DNA of 32,985 nucleotides. Source: UBA1731 sp963653155. Lineage in GTDB: Bacteria > Verrucomicrobiota > Kiritimatiellia > RFP12 > UBA1067. Location of the stretch: the NCBI GenBank assembly GCA_963653155.1, contig CAVJWR010000029.1, positions 1-32,985 of the forward strand, in the 5' to 3' direction. The notes under the pieces are model-generated. The model saw only the letters and a program-made list of their open reading frames with translations. It did no database searches and was not told where the DNA came from. Shown here in pieces: positions 1 through 8,311 of this stretch; the first letter of the stretch is position 1, and the number at the start of each line of letters is the position of its first letter. Made by a program: the position numbers and the translations under genes.

Positions 1-2
1 GG

Positions 3-515
3 CTCGTGCTGACGAAGGACGGCGAGAAGACCGTGCAGTACGAGAGGCTCAGGCAGGTCAATGGGGAAATCCATGCATTCGGGCGCCAGTACATGAGGTT
101 CAGGACGGTCGAAACCGTGCTTGTCGGCGATTTCGGCGCGGAGGGCGTGTTGTTCAGGCCACCGCGAGAGGGTGTGCTGCAGAAGGGCGAAAAGGCCGGG
201 ACATCCCCAGTCTCCCAAAGATTCTCAAACGACATCGTGCGCGACTTGCGAGCGGCGGACGGCAAGGCTCTGATCGTCGGCGACATGGTCGGGCGGGCAG
301 ACAAGGCTTGGCGGGCCTTGTTCGTCTGCGCGGCGGACGATCCACTGGAGACTTCGCCGAGTGCGCGCGAGCTTGTGTTCGGCGTCGTGGACGGCTTTCG
401 CGTCGACGCGATGGGCGTTGGCGGAACGCTGTGTGCGGAGCGTGGCGAGGACGGGCTATTCCGCCTCCCCTTGCGATCAAGCGAGGGCGTTTTCGTCGCG
501 TTCAGGCCGGAATGA
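3..515 (+). CDS. C-terminal part of an unrecognised protein, possibly glycoside hydrolase-like (5' end outside window)
   Basis: The reading frame is open to the left edge, so this is the last ~170 residues of a longer protein; the GTG at base 6 is probably an internal valine. The fragment has a segment resembling the linker helix seen in some retaining glycosidases (QYERLRQVNGEIHAFGRQ) followed by beta-strand-rich sequence that ends in a pattern typical of a C-terminal beta-sandwich (LFRLPLRSSEGVFVAFRPE). No catalytic residues can be identified in the visible part. It lies 30 bases upstream of a membrane acyltransferase gene in the same direction, which fits a carbohydrate-related pair. The coding region is well supported by its position and strand context; the glycosidase suggestion is weak and rests on general resemblance only. 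Confidence 0.55.
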   Translation, partial: LVLTKDGEKTVQYERLRQVNGEIHAFGRQYMRFRTVETVLVGDFGAEGVLFRPPREGVLQKGEKAGTSPVSQRFSNDIVRDLRAADGKALIVGDMVGRADKAWRALFVCAADDPLETSPSARELVFGVVDGFRVDAMGVGGTLCAERGEDGLFRLPLRSSEGVFVAFRPE

Positions 516-545
516 CCTTCCGGGCTTGATTGGGAAAGGAAAGAC

Positions 546-1589
546 ATGGAGAAGAAATACAACATCGGGCTGGAGTTCCTACGGTTTCTCATGTGCTATG
601 CGGTGGTGAACACGCATTTCTGGAACTTCTGGGAGGCGTTTCCGCATGGCGGCGCACCGTGGGGCTTCCGGTTCGTCAACGCTTGCATCCCATATGCCGT
701 CCCGGTGTTCATGCTGATGACGTTCTACTTCTCGTCCGCGCATTTCAGGGCCGCAGACGGCGCATGGATGCGCAAGCGCCTCGTGCGGCTGGCCGTGCCG
801 TTCGTCGGCTGGACGCTCGTCACGTTCGCCGCGTTCAAGGCGCTTGCGCCGCTGTCGGCGGAATTCGCCTGCACGTTCCGGGACCTCTGTCTACAGCTGC
901 TGCTGGGAACGACGAAGGCCCTAGGGTCCCAGATGTGGTTTCAGGCCGTACTCCTGATCCTGACGGCGTTCTTTGCGGCGTTCTTTCGCCTGATTAGGGC
1001 TGAGCGCATCGTCTGGGCCCTGACCCTCACCTGCCTGGCGGCCGTTGCCATTGAATATTCGGGCGTGAACTTCTGGCTCTTCAAGGACGGCATCTACGAG
1101 GTGCGCAATCCGCTTGGACGCGTTATCCCGATGCTGTCCTATGCCTGTGTCGGGCTGCTGCTGGGCATGTTCAGGGATGCCTTTGCGCGTGTCTCGTCCG
1201 GTTCGCGCTGGTTGATCGTCGCGCTCGGGCTGGCGGTCGCGGCGTTCCTGATGAACGTCAAGGTGTTCGTCGTGCCGGACGGCTTCTACTATCGCGGACT
1301 CCAGATGCTGGCGACGGCCTTTGCGCTTGTCGCAGCGTTCGGCATGCTTCCGACAGGCCGCATTCCGCCACTTGCCGCGAAGGCGTTGCTGGCCGTATCC
1401 AGGTACACGATGGGCATCTACTTCGTACACGTACTGGTCGGGCGCATCCTGACGGTCTTCCTCTTTCCCGTTCTCGGGCTGAAGGCGAAGTGCTTCGCGG
1501 GCACGTTCGTGATCTTCGCCGCCTGCTGGCTGCTTTGCGTCGTTCTGGCGCGTCTACTGCCGAAATCCCTGAAGGGGATGGTCCAGTGA
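546..1589 (+). CDS. Acyltransferase family 3 membrane protein (putative O-acyltransferase)
   Basis: 347 residues, almost entirely hydrophobic helices with short loops, about ten membrane spans. The N-terminus (NIGLEFLRFLMCYAVVNTHF) has the usual opening of acyltransferase family 3: a first helix with an Arg and a His/Asn pair near the membrane face. Family members move acetyl or other acyl groups across the inner membrane onto surface sugars, glycans or antibiotics; the acceptor here cannot be told from sequence. Near the C-terminus, YTMGIYFVHVLVGR matches the conserved late helix of the family. The ATG at 546 is preceded by GGGAAAGGA at good spacing. The preceding fragment may be carbohydrate-active, so a role in modifying a surface glycan is plausible but not shown. 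Confidence 0.8.
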   Translation: MEKKYNIGLEFLRFLMCYAVVNTHFWNFWEAFPHGGAPWGFRFVNACIPYAVPVFMLMTFYFSSAHFRAADGAWMRKRLVRLAVPFVGWTLVTFAAFKALAPLSAEFACTFRDLCLQLLLGTTKALGSQMWFQAVLLILTAFFAAFFRLIRAERIVWALTLTCLAAVAIEYSGVNFWLFKDGIYEVRNPLGRVIPMLSYACVGLLLGMFRDAFARVSSGSRWLIVALGLAVAAFLMNVKVFVVPDGFYYRGLQMLATAFALVAAFGMLPTGRIPPLAAKALLAVSRYTMGIYFVHVLVGRILTVFLFPVLGLKAKCFAGTFVIFAACWLLCVVLARLLPKSLKGMVQ

Positions 1590-1710
1590 TTCGATGATGC
1601 ATAGGCCCTTCGCGCCGCTTGCCGCCGCCTGTGCCGCGCCGCCTCCCGTTTCGCCGCCGAGGATTTGATGCCGGCGTCCCAATTTCCGAATTGCAAATTT
1701 GCGGATGCCA
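1590..1710. other. Non-coding gap between the acyltransferase gene and the rpoD promoter
   Basis: About 120 bases without a convincing gene or intrinsic terminator. The stretch 1685-1710 (AATTTCCGAATTGCAAATTT and following bases) resembles the AT-rich heptad module found in the pilus locus, but only faintly. No RNA gene was recognised. Confidence 0.4.
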
Positions 1711-1739
1711 TTGCTTTTTCCATGGTGAAGTGATATACT
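1711..1739 (+). promoter_or_regulatory. Sigma-70 promoter of rpoD, with extended -10
   Basis: TTGCTT (1711-1716), a 17-base spacer, then TATACT (1734-1739), with TG at 1731-1732 giving an extended -10. Transcription would start near 1746, leaving a leader of about 43 bases that contains a GGAGAAG ribosome-binding site just before the ATG at 1789. Confidence 0.75.
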
Positions 1740-1743
1740 TCAC
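1725..1743. promoter_or_regulatory. Inverted repeat over the rpoD -10 box (possible operator)
   Basis: Arms GTGAAGT (1725-1731) and ACTTCAC (1737-1743) are perfect complements around a 5-base centre, and the repeat covers the whole -10 element. A protein bound there would block the promoter. No regulator is identified. Confidence 0.45.
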
Positions 1744-1788
1744 ATCTTGACATTTTGGAGTATGGTAGGATTGTAGTCTGGAGAAGCA

Positions 1789-3960
1789 ATGGCATCGAAA
1801 AGAAGTTTGTCGGGAAAGGACCAAAAGCAGTCGGAAAAGCTCGCCAAGAAAGTGTCCGCAAAGGTTTCGGGCGAGGATTCTGCGGCTGTTGCCAAGGGTT
1901 CGAAGGCATCCAGAAAGCCGTCGGCCTCAAGGGGTCGTCCCTCAAAGGCGGAGAAGTCGGCAAAGGCCTCTTTGAAGAAGAATCGCAGGGACGAAGAGGC
2001 GGATGACGAACTGACCGGATATGCTGCCGATGGGCTGGATGAGTCTGATGAGATCGAGGTGTCGTCTGACGAAGATGCCGATGCCGCCGAACGTGAGGCG
2101 AGCAGCCTTGACCTTGAGGAGGTAGCCAAGCAGGCGGATCTGCAGGAAAACAGGTCGTCAGCCGATGCGGATGGCGACGAAGGAGAGGGCGAAGACGCCC
2201 CCACGGAGGAGCAGCTTGCGGCGTTGGCGGGCGTGGTTCCGCCTTCCAGACCCACCACCTCTAATTCCGACGAGTATGACCCGGAGAGTGCGGACGCGAT
2301 GGCCGCCTTCAAGGGCAGGAGCGTACTTGGACGGGAAGAGCGCGATGCCGTCGTGCAGGAGATAAGACAGGTAGCCGAAAAGAACGGCGGGTACATCACC
2401 TACGAACAGCTGAACACGATCGTTCCGCAGACGGCCCAGGACGAGTCTGCCGTGGACGAATACCTCATGATCCTGCAGGCGCTGAATATCGATGTCGTCC
2501 GCATGGATGACGTAGAGGCATATCGTGCCCGCAAGGAGCAGAAGACCACCAAGACCGGTTCCGGCTCCATGGATGACCCGATACGCATGTATCTGCACCA
2601 GATGGGCCAGGTGCCTCTGCTCACCCGCGAGGAGGAGCAGATCATCTGCGGCCGCATCGAGGAGGCGGAGGTGTGCGCGAAGGAGATATTCAACAGGTTC
2701 ACGTTCGCGCCAAAGTGGTACAAGGGAATCCTCGACAAGCTTGAGCACATGGACGAGCGCTTTGACCGTGTGGTGACCGACAAGTTTGACGACAACCGCG
2801 ATGCCTACATGGCCCAGCTCCCAAAGCTCAGGAAGCAGCTTGAGGACATCAGCACTAAACTTGCGGCGGCGAACCAGGAGTATGTGACGCTCGTGAAGGC
2901 GAAGACTCCGCCCGAATCGCCGGATATGGTGGCGGCGAAGAAGAACCTCGATTCCGTAAGGAAGTCTTTGCGCAGGATATTCGACAAGCTGAACTTCAAG
3001 CAGAAGGTCCTTGAGCAGTTGTGCAACGAGGCGGACGAGAAGCTGTATCTCCCGTACATAAACCTGCGCGACAGGCTCGACAAGCTCAACAAGGATCGTC
3101 GGCGCACGAACAAGCGCACGGCAGAGCTGAAGGATGTGAAGAGCCGCATTGCCCGCTATGAGGCGGCTTTCGGGATGCTTCCAGAAGAGTTCCTTACCGA
3201 CTTCAAGCAGCTTCGCACGGTACTTCGTCGTGGCGTCGAGGCCCGTACGCAGATGGTCGAGGCCAACCTGAGGCTGGTGATATCCATCGTCAAGAAGTAC
3301 ATGAACCGTGGGCTTTCCTTCCTTGACCTGATACAGGAGGGGAACACCGGACTCATGAAGGCCGTGGAGAAGTTCGAGTACAAGCGTGGCTACAAGTTCT
3401 CTACCTATGCGACATGGTGGATACGGCAGGCCGCGACGCGGGCCATTGCGGATCAGGCCCGCACGATCCGCATCCCCGTCCACATGATCGAGACGATCAA
3501 CAAGATGATGCGTGTGCAGAAGCGCCTCATCCAGAAGCTTGGAAGGGAACCTCAGGAGGCGGAACTCGCCGTGGAGATGGATATGTCTCCAGAGGAGGTC
3601 CGCAAGGTGTACCGCATGGCGCAACAGCCGATCTCGCTGCAGTCGAAGGTCGGCGATTCGGATGATGCGAAGTACGGTGATTTCATTCCCGACCAGTCTG
3701 CGGAGAACCCGTCCGAACAGACGGCCTACGCGATGCTGAGGGAAAGGCTACAGGAGATTCTGACGACGCTGACCGACCGCGAACGTCAGGTGCTTGACTA
3801 TCGGTTTGGACTTACCGATGGTTTTTCGCGCACACTTGAAGAGGTCGGAAAACAGTTCAACGTGACGCGTGAGCGAATCCGCCAGATAGAGGCAAAGGCT
3901 TTGCGCAAGCTGCGTCACCCGTCCCGGCTCAAGAAACTTGACGGTTTCCTCGGGGCGTAG
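1789..3960 (+). CDS. rpoD: Primary sigma factor RpoD (sigma-70) with long charged N-terminal tail
   Basis: 723 residues; the housekeeping sigma subunit that directs RNA polymerase to -10/-35 promoters. Domains in order: a Lys/Ser/Ala-rich basic tail (1-67) containing an AT-hook-like SRGRPSK at 47-53; an acidic stretch (68-175); region 1.1 (about 182-245); region 1.2 from DDPIRMYLHQMGQVPLL near 261; a ~190-residue helical non-conserved region; region 2 from about 489 (NLRLVISIVKKYMNRGLSFL, then DLIQEGN and YATWWIRQA); region 3; region 4 with LTDRERQVLDYRFGL and the DNA-binding VTRERIRQIEAKALRKLR. All core elements are intact. It is longer than the E. coli protein mainly because of the N-terminal tail. 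The gene leads a run with an RRM protein, grpE and dnaJ, so primary sigma and chaperone cofactors are likely co-transcribed. Confidence 0.97.
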   Translation: MASKRSLSGKDQKQSEKLAKKVSAKVSGEDSAAVAKGSKASRKPSASRGRPSKAEKSAKASLKKNRRDEEADDELTGYAADGLDESDEIEVSSDEDADAAEREASSLDLEEVAKQADLQENRSSADADGDEGEGEDAPTEEQLAALAGVVPPSRPTTSNSDEYDPESADAMAAFKGRSVLGREERDAVVQEIRQVAEKNGGYITYEQLNTIVPQTAQDESAVDEYLMILQALNIDVVRMDDVEAYRARKEQKTTKTGSGSMDDPIRMYLHQMGQVPLLTREEEQIICGRIEEAEVCAKEIFNRFTFAPKWYKGILDKLEHMDERFDRVVTDKFDDNRDAYMAQLPKLRKQLEDISTKLAAANQEYVTLVKAKTPPESPDMVAAKKNLDSVRKSLRRIFDKLNFKQKVLEQLCNEADEKLYLPYINLRDRLDKLNKDRRRTNKRTAELKDVKSRIARYEAAFGMLPEEFLTDFKQLRTVLRRGVEARTQMVEANLRLVISIVKKYMNRGLSFLDLIQEGNTGLMKAVEKFEYKRGYKFSTYATWWIRQAATRAIADQARTIRIPVHMIETINKMMRVQKRLIQKLGREPQEAELAVEMDMSPEEVRKVYRMAQQPISLQSKVGDSDDAKYGDFIPDQSAENPSEQTAYAMLRERLQEILTTLTDRERQVLDYRFGLTDGFSRTLEEVGKQFNVTRERIRQIEAKALRKLRHPSRLKKLDGFLGA

Positions 3961-3989
3961 TTTAGAAAAGGAAAGAGGAGATAGGAAAG

Positions 3990-4463
3990 ATGAACGTACT
4001 TATGTTGTCGGCGGCATGCGCAACCAAATGCTACCTGGGATTGGGGGGCGCATTCGTGGCCGGCCTTGTCTTGGGTCGCCTTACGAAGCGGTGCGGTTGC
4101 GCCACCGGAAATGGCGGACGCGGAACGGATGGCAAACGCGGCAAGCAGCAGCCACGCAAGGCGCCTTTGCCACGGCAGGAGCCGACCCATCAGCCAGTCC
4201 CCGCCGGAAGCGTTGAGATATATGTCGGGAACCTGAATTACGATTTCACGGAAGACGAGCTCAAGAAGCTGTTCGAGAAGCATGGCGTGGTGTCTTCCGC
4301 CCGTATCGTGATGAACAGGTATAACGGCAAGTCCAAGGGTTTTGGCTTTGTCGTCATGCCGAATCGCGCAGAGGCCGAGAAGGCCATCGCTGCCTATTCC
4401 GAGATGGAGCACATGGGCCGGAAGATGCGCGTCAACGAAGCCAAGAACACAATTACCGGTTGA
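3990..4463 (+). CDS. RRM RNA-binding protein with N-terminal hydrophobic segment
   Basis: 157 residues. One RNA-recognition motif fills the C-terminal half, with RNP2 IYVGNL at 77-82 and RNP1 KSKGFGFV at 114-121, both with the aromatic residues that stack on RNA bases. Before it is a basic, Pro/Gln-rich linker (40-72), and at the start a Gly/Ala/Leu-rich hydrophobic stretch (about 15-30) flanked by Cys10, Cys14, Cys35 and Cys37, with a positive charge cluster just after it. That layout suggests a single membrane anchor with the RRM in the cytoplasm. A strong GAGGAG ribosome-binding site precedes the ATG and no good later start exists before the RRM, so the N-terminal part is real. Bacterial RRM proteins are usually short, soluble and without such an anchor. 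It sits between rpoD (29-base gap) and grpE (3-base gap). Confidence 0.9.
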   Translation: MNVLMLSAACATKCYLGLGGAFVAGLVLGRLTKRCGCATGNGGRGTDGKRGKQQPRKAPLPRQEPTHQPVPAGSVEIYVGNLNYDFTEDELKKLFEKHGVVSSARIVMNRYNGKSKGFGFVVMPNRAEAEKAIAAYSEMEHMGRKMRVNEAKNTITG

Positions 4464-4466
4464 CTG

Positions 4467-5063
4467 ATGAGCGAAGAGAAGAAAGAGACCGAGGCGGCGG
4501 CCGAGTCCGCCGCCGATGATGCTACCGTCGGGAAGGCGGATGGAGAGGAACAGGTGGCGGCTCCCGAAGGGGAGCCCGCCGCTGAACCCGCAAAGGAAGA
4601 TGCTGCCGAAAAGGAGCCTGAGCAGGCAAAGGCGGAGCCCGACTGGAAGGACATGTATGCCAGAACGCTTGCGGACTTCGACAACTACCGCAAGCGCACT
4701 GCGCGTGACCGTGAGGAGCTTGTGAAGTTCGCTACTTCGGATGCAGTTAAGGATATGCTCCCTACGGCGGACAACCTCATGATCGCGCTTGACCAGGCCA
4801 AGGACAAGGAGGATCCTTTCGTAAAGGGCGTGAGGCTTGCGTACGAAGGCTTCCTGAAGTCGCTCAAGGATCATGGGGCGGAGCCGTTTGACTCGGTTGG
4901 GGAGTCGCTTGACCCCAGTCGCCACGAAGCGATAGCGACACTGCCGTCGGATACGATCGATGAGGGCAAGATATCTGCGGAGGTCAAGAGAGGCTGGATG
5001 CTCAATGGCCGACTTCTGCGTGCCGCTCAGGTAGTCGTGTCTTCCGGCAAGGGCAAGAAGTGA
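4467..5063 (+). CDS. grpE: GrpE, nucleotide exchange factor for DnaK
   Basis: 198 residues. GrpE releases ADP from the Hsp70 chaperone DnaK so that substrate can be let go. The first ~55 residues are an acidic Glu/Ala-rich tail, followed by the long dimerising helix (KDMYARTLADFDNYRKRTAR, the family hallmark) and the C-terminal beta domain ending in DEGKISAEVKRGWMLNGRLLRAAQVVVS, which carries the conserved G-Y/W-x-L-x-x-R-L-L-R-A-A-x-V pattern. The ATG lies 3 bases after the RRM stop without a clear ribosome-binding site, so translation is probably coupled. dnaJ follows after 32 bases. No CIRCE-type HrcA site was found upstream. Confidence 0.95.
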   Translation: MSEEKKETEAAAESAADDATVGKADGEEQVAAPEGEPAAEPAKEDAAEKEPEQAKAEPDWKDMYARTLADFDNYRKRTARDREELVKFATSDAVKDMLPTADNLMIALDQAKDKEDPFVKGVRLAYEGFLKSLKDHGAEPFDSVGESLDPSRHEAIATLPSDTIDEGKISAEVKRGWMLNGRLLRAAQVVVSSGKGKK

Positions 5064-5095
5064 TTTTGGGCGGATGAAATTCCGTTGGTGAGAAT

Positions 5096-6286
5096 ATGGC
5101 GGACAAGAGAGATTATTACGAGGTTTTGGGCGTAGCGAAGACTGCGAGCGCGGACGAGATAAAGTCCGCATACCGCAAGCTTGCCATGAAGTACCATCCC
5201 GACAGGAATCCTGGGGATGAATCCGCGAAGGCAAAGTTTCAGGAGGCTTCCGAGGCGTATGAGGTTCTGTCGAACCCGGAGAAGCGTCAGCGGTACGACC
5301 AGTTCGGGCATCAGGGCGTTGAGTTCGGCCCGGGCGGATTCGATTTCTCCCGTGACTTCTCCCACGCTCAGGATGTCGATCTGAGTGACATCCTGAACTC
5401 CGTTTTTGGCGGTGCCATGGGCGGCGGCGGATTTGACTTCGGCGGAATGTTCGGCGGAGGAGGAAGACGCCGTGCGGATCCTGAGGCTCCGCAGCGTGGC
5501 GCCGACATGTCGATGGAGTTGGAGGTCGATTTCGAGGAGGCCCTGTTTGGCAGTGAGCGCACCATTGAGCTGACCTTGCCCGAACAGTGCCACACGTGTG
5601 GCGGAACCGGCGCGGCGAGAGGCGCGAAACGCGTAAAGTGTCCGACCTGTGGCGGCAGGGGCGCAGTCATTCGCGGGAATGGCTTTTTCCAGGTGCGCCA
5701 GACGTGCCCGAAATGCGGCGGCGAAGGATCCATAATAGAGCGTCCATGCCCGGATTGCAACGGATCGGGACAGACTCGGGCTCGTCGCAAGGTTTCGCTC
5801 AAGATACCAAAAGGCGTTGATACCGGATCGCGTCTCCGGTTGACCGGGAAGGGCGGCGGCGGACTGCGCGGTGGCGAGCCTGGCGACCTTTATGTGATAG
5901 TCAGGGTTCGGGATTCCGACATCTTTTCACGTGAAGGCCTTGACCTTGCGGTCGATGTTCCGCTGTCTCCCATCACTGCGGCGGTTGGCGGGTCTGTTGA
6001 CGTGCCTACGCCGGATGGCATTGCGACGTTGAAGATACCGTCCGGCACCCCGAACGGCAAGCTGTTCCGCATGCGTGGCAAGGGGATGCCGTCCCTGCGC
6101 GGGATGTCCAGCGGAGACCTTGTCGTACGAGTCGTGTTTGAGGTGCCTCAGCGGCTCACGGCCAAGCAGCGCGGGCTTCTTGATGAGCTTGACAAGACTC
6201 TTGATCCCACCAATTTCCCGGATTCGCAGCGGTTGGCCTCGGCCACCAAGAGATTCTACCTGCGCAAGGATAAGCTCACCAAGTAG
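5096..6286 (+). CDS. dnaJ: DnaJ (Hsp40) chaperone
   Basis: 396 residues, the full three-part DnaJ. The J domain (1-70) has the HPD motif at 34-36 that triggers DnaK ATPase. A Gly/Phe-rich linker follows (about 75-135), unusually rich in GGG and containing an aspartate-rich DVDLSDILNSVF box. The zinc region starts near residue 165 with four CxxCxGxG repeats (CHTCGGTG, CPTCGGRG, CPKCGGEG, CPDCNGSG). The two substrate-binding beta domains and dimerisation tail complete the protein. It delivers unfolded proteins to DnaK. dnaK itself is not in the window, unlike the common grpE-dnaK-dnaJ order. Confidence 0.97.
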   Translation: MADKRDYYEVLGVAKTASADEIKSAYRKLAMKYHPDRNPGDESAKAKFQEASEAYEVLSNPEKRQRYDQFGHQGVEFGPGGFDFSRDFSHAQDVDLSDILNSVFGGAMGGGGFDFGGMFGGGGRRRADPEAPQRGADMSMELEVDFEEALFGSERTIELTLPEQCHTCGGTGAARGAKRVKCPTCGGRGAVIRGNGFFQVRQTCPKCGGEGSIIERPCPDCNGSGQTRARRKVSLKIPKGVDTGSRLRLTGKGGGGLRGGEPGDLYVIVRVRDSDIFSREGLDLAVDVPLSPITAAVGGSVDVPTPDGIATLKIPSGTPNGKLFRMRGKGMPSLRGMSSGDLVVRVVFEVPQRLTAKQRGLLDELDKTLDPTNFPDSQRLASATKRFYLRKDKLTK

Positions 6287-6349
6287 GGCCTGCGCATCCT
6301 TGCCGTGAAGCCGGATCCTTTGCGCATCCGTGGGTTCTGATTTGTCGTC

Positions 6350-8311
6350 ATGCTTGATTTCCGCAATATCTCTGTGCACTATGGACACCAGAACGTCCTT
6401 ACCGACGTTACGTTCCGTGTCAACAAGGGAGAGCGGATCGGCGTGGTGGGTCCGAATGGAAGCGGCAAGTCCACGCTTTTCAAGATTGTCCTTGGCGAAC
6501 TGTCAACCGACCATGGCGAACTGGTCATAGAGGGTTCGCCGACCATCGGCTCCACTAGACAGCATCCTGAACCGGAGTTCCCGGAAGAGACGTTGCTCCA
6601 GTATGCGGTGCGTGGCGTTCCCGGCTTCTGCGAAGTAGAGGCGAAGATGAAGAGCCTTGAGGCCCGCATGGATGCCGGCGAGGATGTGTTCGAGGAATAC
6701 GGCGAAGTGCAGACCGCATTCGAGCACATGGGCGGCTACGACCTTGAAACGAGAGTCAAGGTCGCTCTTGGCGGACTTGGCTTTTCGGTCGAAGAGTTCG
6801 GGAAGCCGTTCAATTCGTTTTCAGGCGGATGGCGCATGCGGGCGGAGCTTTCACGTGTATTGGCGTCTTCGCCAGACCTGCTTCTCCTGGACGAGCCGTC
6901 AAATTACCTTGACCTTCCAGCCGTGGACTGGCTCCAGAAATACCTGAAGCAGTACCAGGGCACGCTCATGCTCATCTCGCATGACAGGTACCTTCTGCGA
7001 ACGCTCGCAAGCATCATCGTTGAAGTCGATGCCGAAACGGTCACTCGGTACGAGGGGAATCTGGACTGGTACCTGAAGGAGAGAGAGGTTCGGTACCAGC
7101 ACCTGAAGGCGGCGAAGGAGAACCAGGATCATCACCGGGAGCAGCTTCAGCGCTTCGTCGACCGGTTCCGGGCTCAGGCGACCAAGGCGGCTCAGGCCCA
7201 GAGTCGGCAAAAGCTCATAGACAAGATAGATGAGGCGCGGATCGTATTGCCGAGACGCTATACGCAATCCGGACGGCTTCGGCTTGCCGATCCGCCGTCA
7301 AGCGGAATCGAGATGTTCCGCTGCGAGAACCTGTTCTTTTCGTACGACGGGAAGAAGAACGTGCTGCACGACGTGTCGTTCAACATATCGCGAGGCGACA
7401 AGGTTGCGCTAATCGGATACAACGGGCTTGGCAAGACCACGCTGATGCGCATAATCGCCGGGACTCGCGCACCGACCGGAGGCAAGGCGGTGCTGGGGCA
7501 CAACGTTGTGCCGGGCTATCTCTCGCAGGAATTTGCCGAGACGATACCGCCAGACCTTACGGTGTACCGCAACGCGAAGAATGCGATACCGCCAGGCATG
7601 AACGAAAAGACGTTCAGGAACCAGCTCGGCGCATTTGGGTTCGACGAGAATGATGTGGAGAAGCCTGCCGGCGTCCTGTCCGGCGGCGAGAAGATACGGT
7701 TGGCGTTTTTGCGCCTATTCCTACAGGCCCCTAATTTCCTTCTGTTGGACGAGCCCACAACTCACCTTGACCTTGATGGTCGGCGTCTTCTTCAGGATGC
7801 TCTTCAAAGCTACAAGGGGACGATACTGCTCGTCTCGCATGACATAGACTTCGTTCGCGCGGTGGCGACTTCGGTTCTTGAGATAACCCGTGACGGAGTG
7901 CGATCATTTCCGGGCGGATACGACTACTACTGCGAAAAGAGGGATGCCGCGAGAAATGCGGTTCCCGCAAAGGGCGGCGCCACATCCGAATCCACGAATG
8001 CCGCCAGTTCAACGGCGGCCTCAGAGGGTCAGACGACGGTCTCGAAGAAGGAGCAGCGCCAGCAACGCGCTGCCGAACGCGCGAAGAATGCGCCGATGGT
8101 TCGGGAACTCAAGAAGCGTGTTGCCCTTGCCGAAAGCAAGATCGATGAGCTCCAGAAGAATCTTGAGACCGCATCGGAAGAGCTGTTCAATCCGAAGCCG
8201 ACCACCAATTTCGAAGAGCTGAATCGCACGGTACGTACGCTCCAGTTCGAGATCGACAGGTATACCGCAGACTGGGAAGAGGCGGCCACAGCGTTGGAGA
8301 GCCTACAGTGA
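6350..8311 (+). CDS. ABC-F family ATPase (ribosome-associated, Uup/YfmR-like)
   Basis: 653 residues with two ABC domains and no membrane segments, the ABC-F layout. Domain 1: Walker A GPNGSGKST (near 36), signature FSGGWRMRAELSR, Walker B LLLLDEPSNYLD. The linker (about 245-300) is the charged helical arm that reaches into the ribosomal E site. Domain 2: Walker A GYNGLGKTT, signature LSGGEKIRLAFLR, Walker B LLLDEPTTHLD. A charged C-terminal coiled coil (about 560-653) resembles that of Uup/YfmR. Such proteins ease stalled or difficult translation; resistance to ribosome antibiotics cannot be predicted from this. There is no obvious ribosome-binding site before the ATG. The 63-base gap after dnaJ holds two copies of TGCGCATCC 30 bases apart. 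Confidence 0.93.
   Translation: MLDFRNISVHYGHQNVLTDVTFRVNKGERIGVVGPNGSGKSTLFKIVLGELSTDHGELVIEGSPTIGSTRQHPEPEFPEETLLQYAVRGVPGFCEVEAKMKSLEARMDAGEDVFEEYGEVQTAFEHMGGYDLETRVKVALGGLGFSVEEFGKPFNSFSGGWRMRAELSRVLASSPDLLLLDEPSNYLDLPAVDWLQKYLKQYQGTLMLISHDRYLLRTLASIIVEVDAETVTRYEGNLDWYLKEREVRYQHLKAAKENQDHHREQLQRFVDRFRAQATKAAQAQSRQKLIDKIDEARIVLPRRYTQSGRLRLADPPSSGIEMFRCENLFFSYDGKKNVLHDVSFNISRGDKVALIGYNGLGKTTLMRIIAGTRAPTGGKAVLGHNVVPGYLSQEFAETIPPDLTVYRNAKNAIPPGMNEKTFRNQLGAFGFDENDVEKPAGVLSGGEKIRLAFLRLFLQAPNFLLLDEPTTHLDLDGRRLLQDALQSYKGTILLVSHDIDFVRAVATSVLEITRDGVRSFPGGYDYYCEKRDAARNAVPAKGGATSESTNAASSTAASEGQTTVSKKEQRQQRAAERAKNAPMVRELKKRVALAESKIDELQKNLETASEELFNPKPTTNFEELNRTVRTLQFEIDRYTADWEEAATALESLQ

Noticed and set aside
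1685..1710. Another copy of the AT heptad module upstream of rpoD
   Set aside because: Only short AATTTCC and GCAAATTT words match; no CTACCNN array and no alignment beyond about 20 bases.
2158..3624. Long antisense frame opposite rpoD
   Set aside because: Same artefact; composition is unlike a real protein and no start signals are present.
6287..6349. Attenuator or riboswitch before the ABC-F gene
   Set aside because: Two TGCGCATCC repeats are present, but no leader peptide with stall site, terminator or known aptamer could be built.
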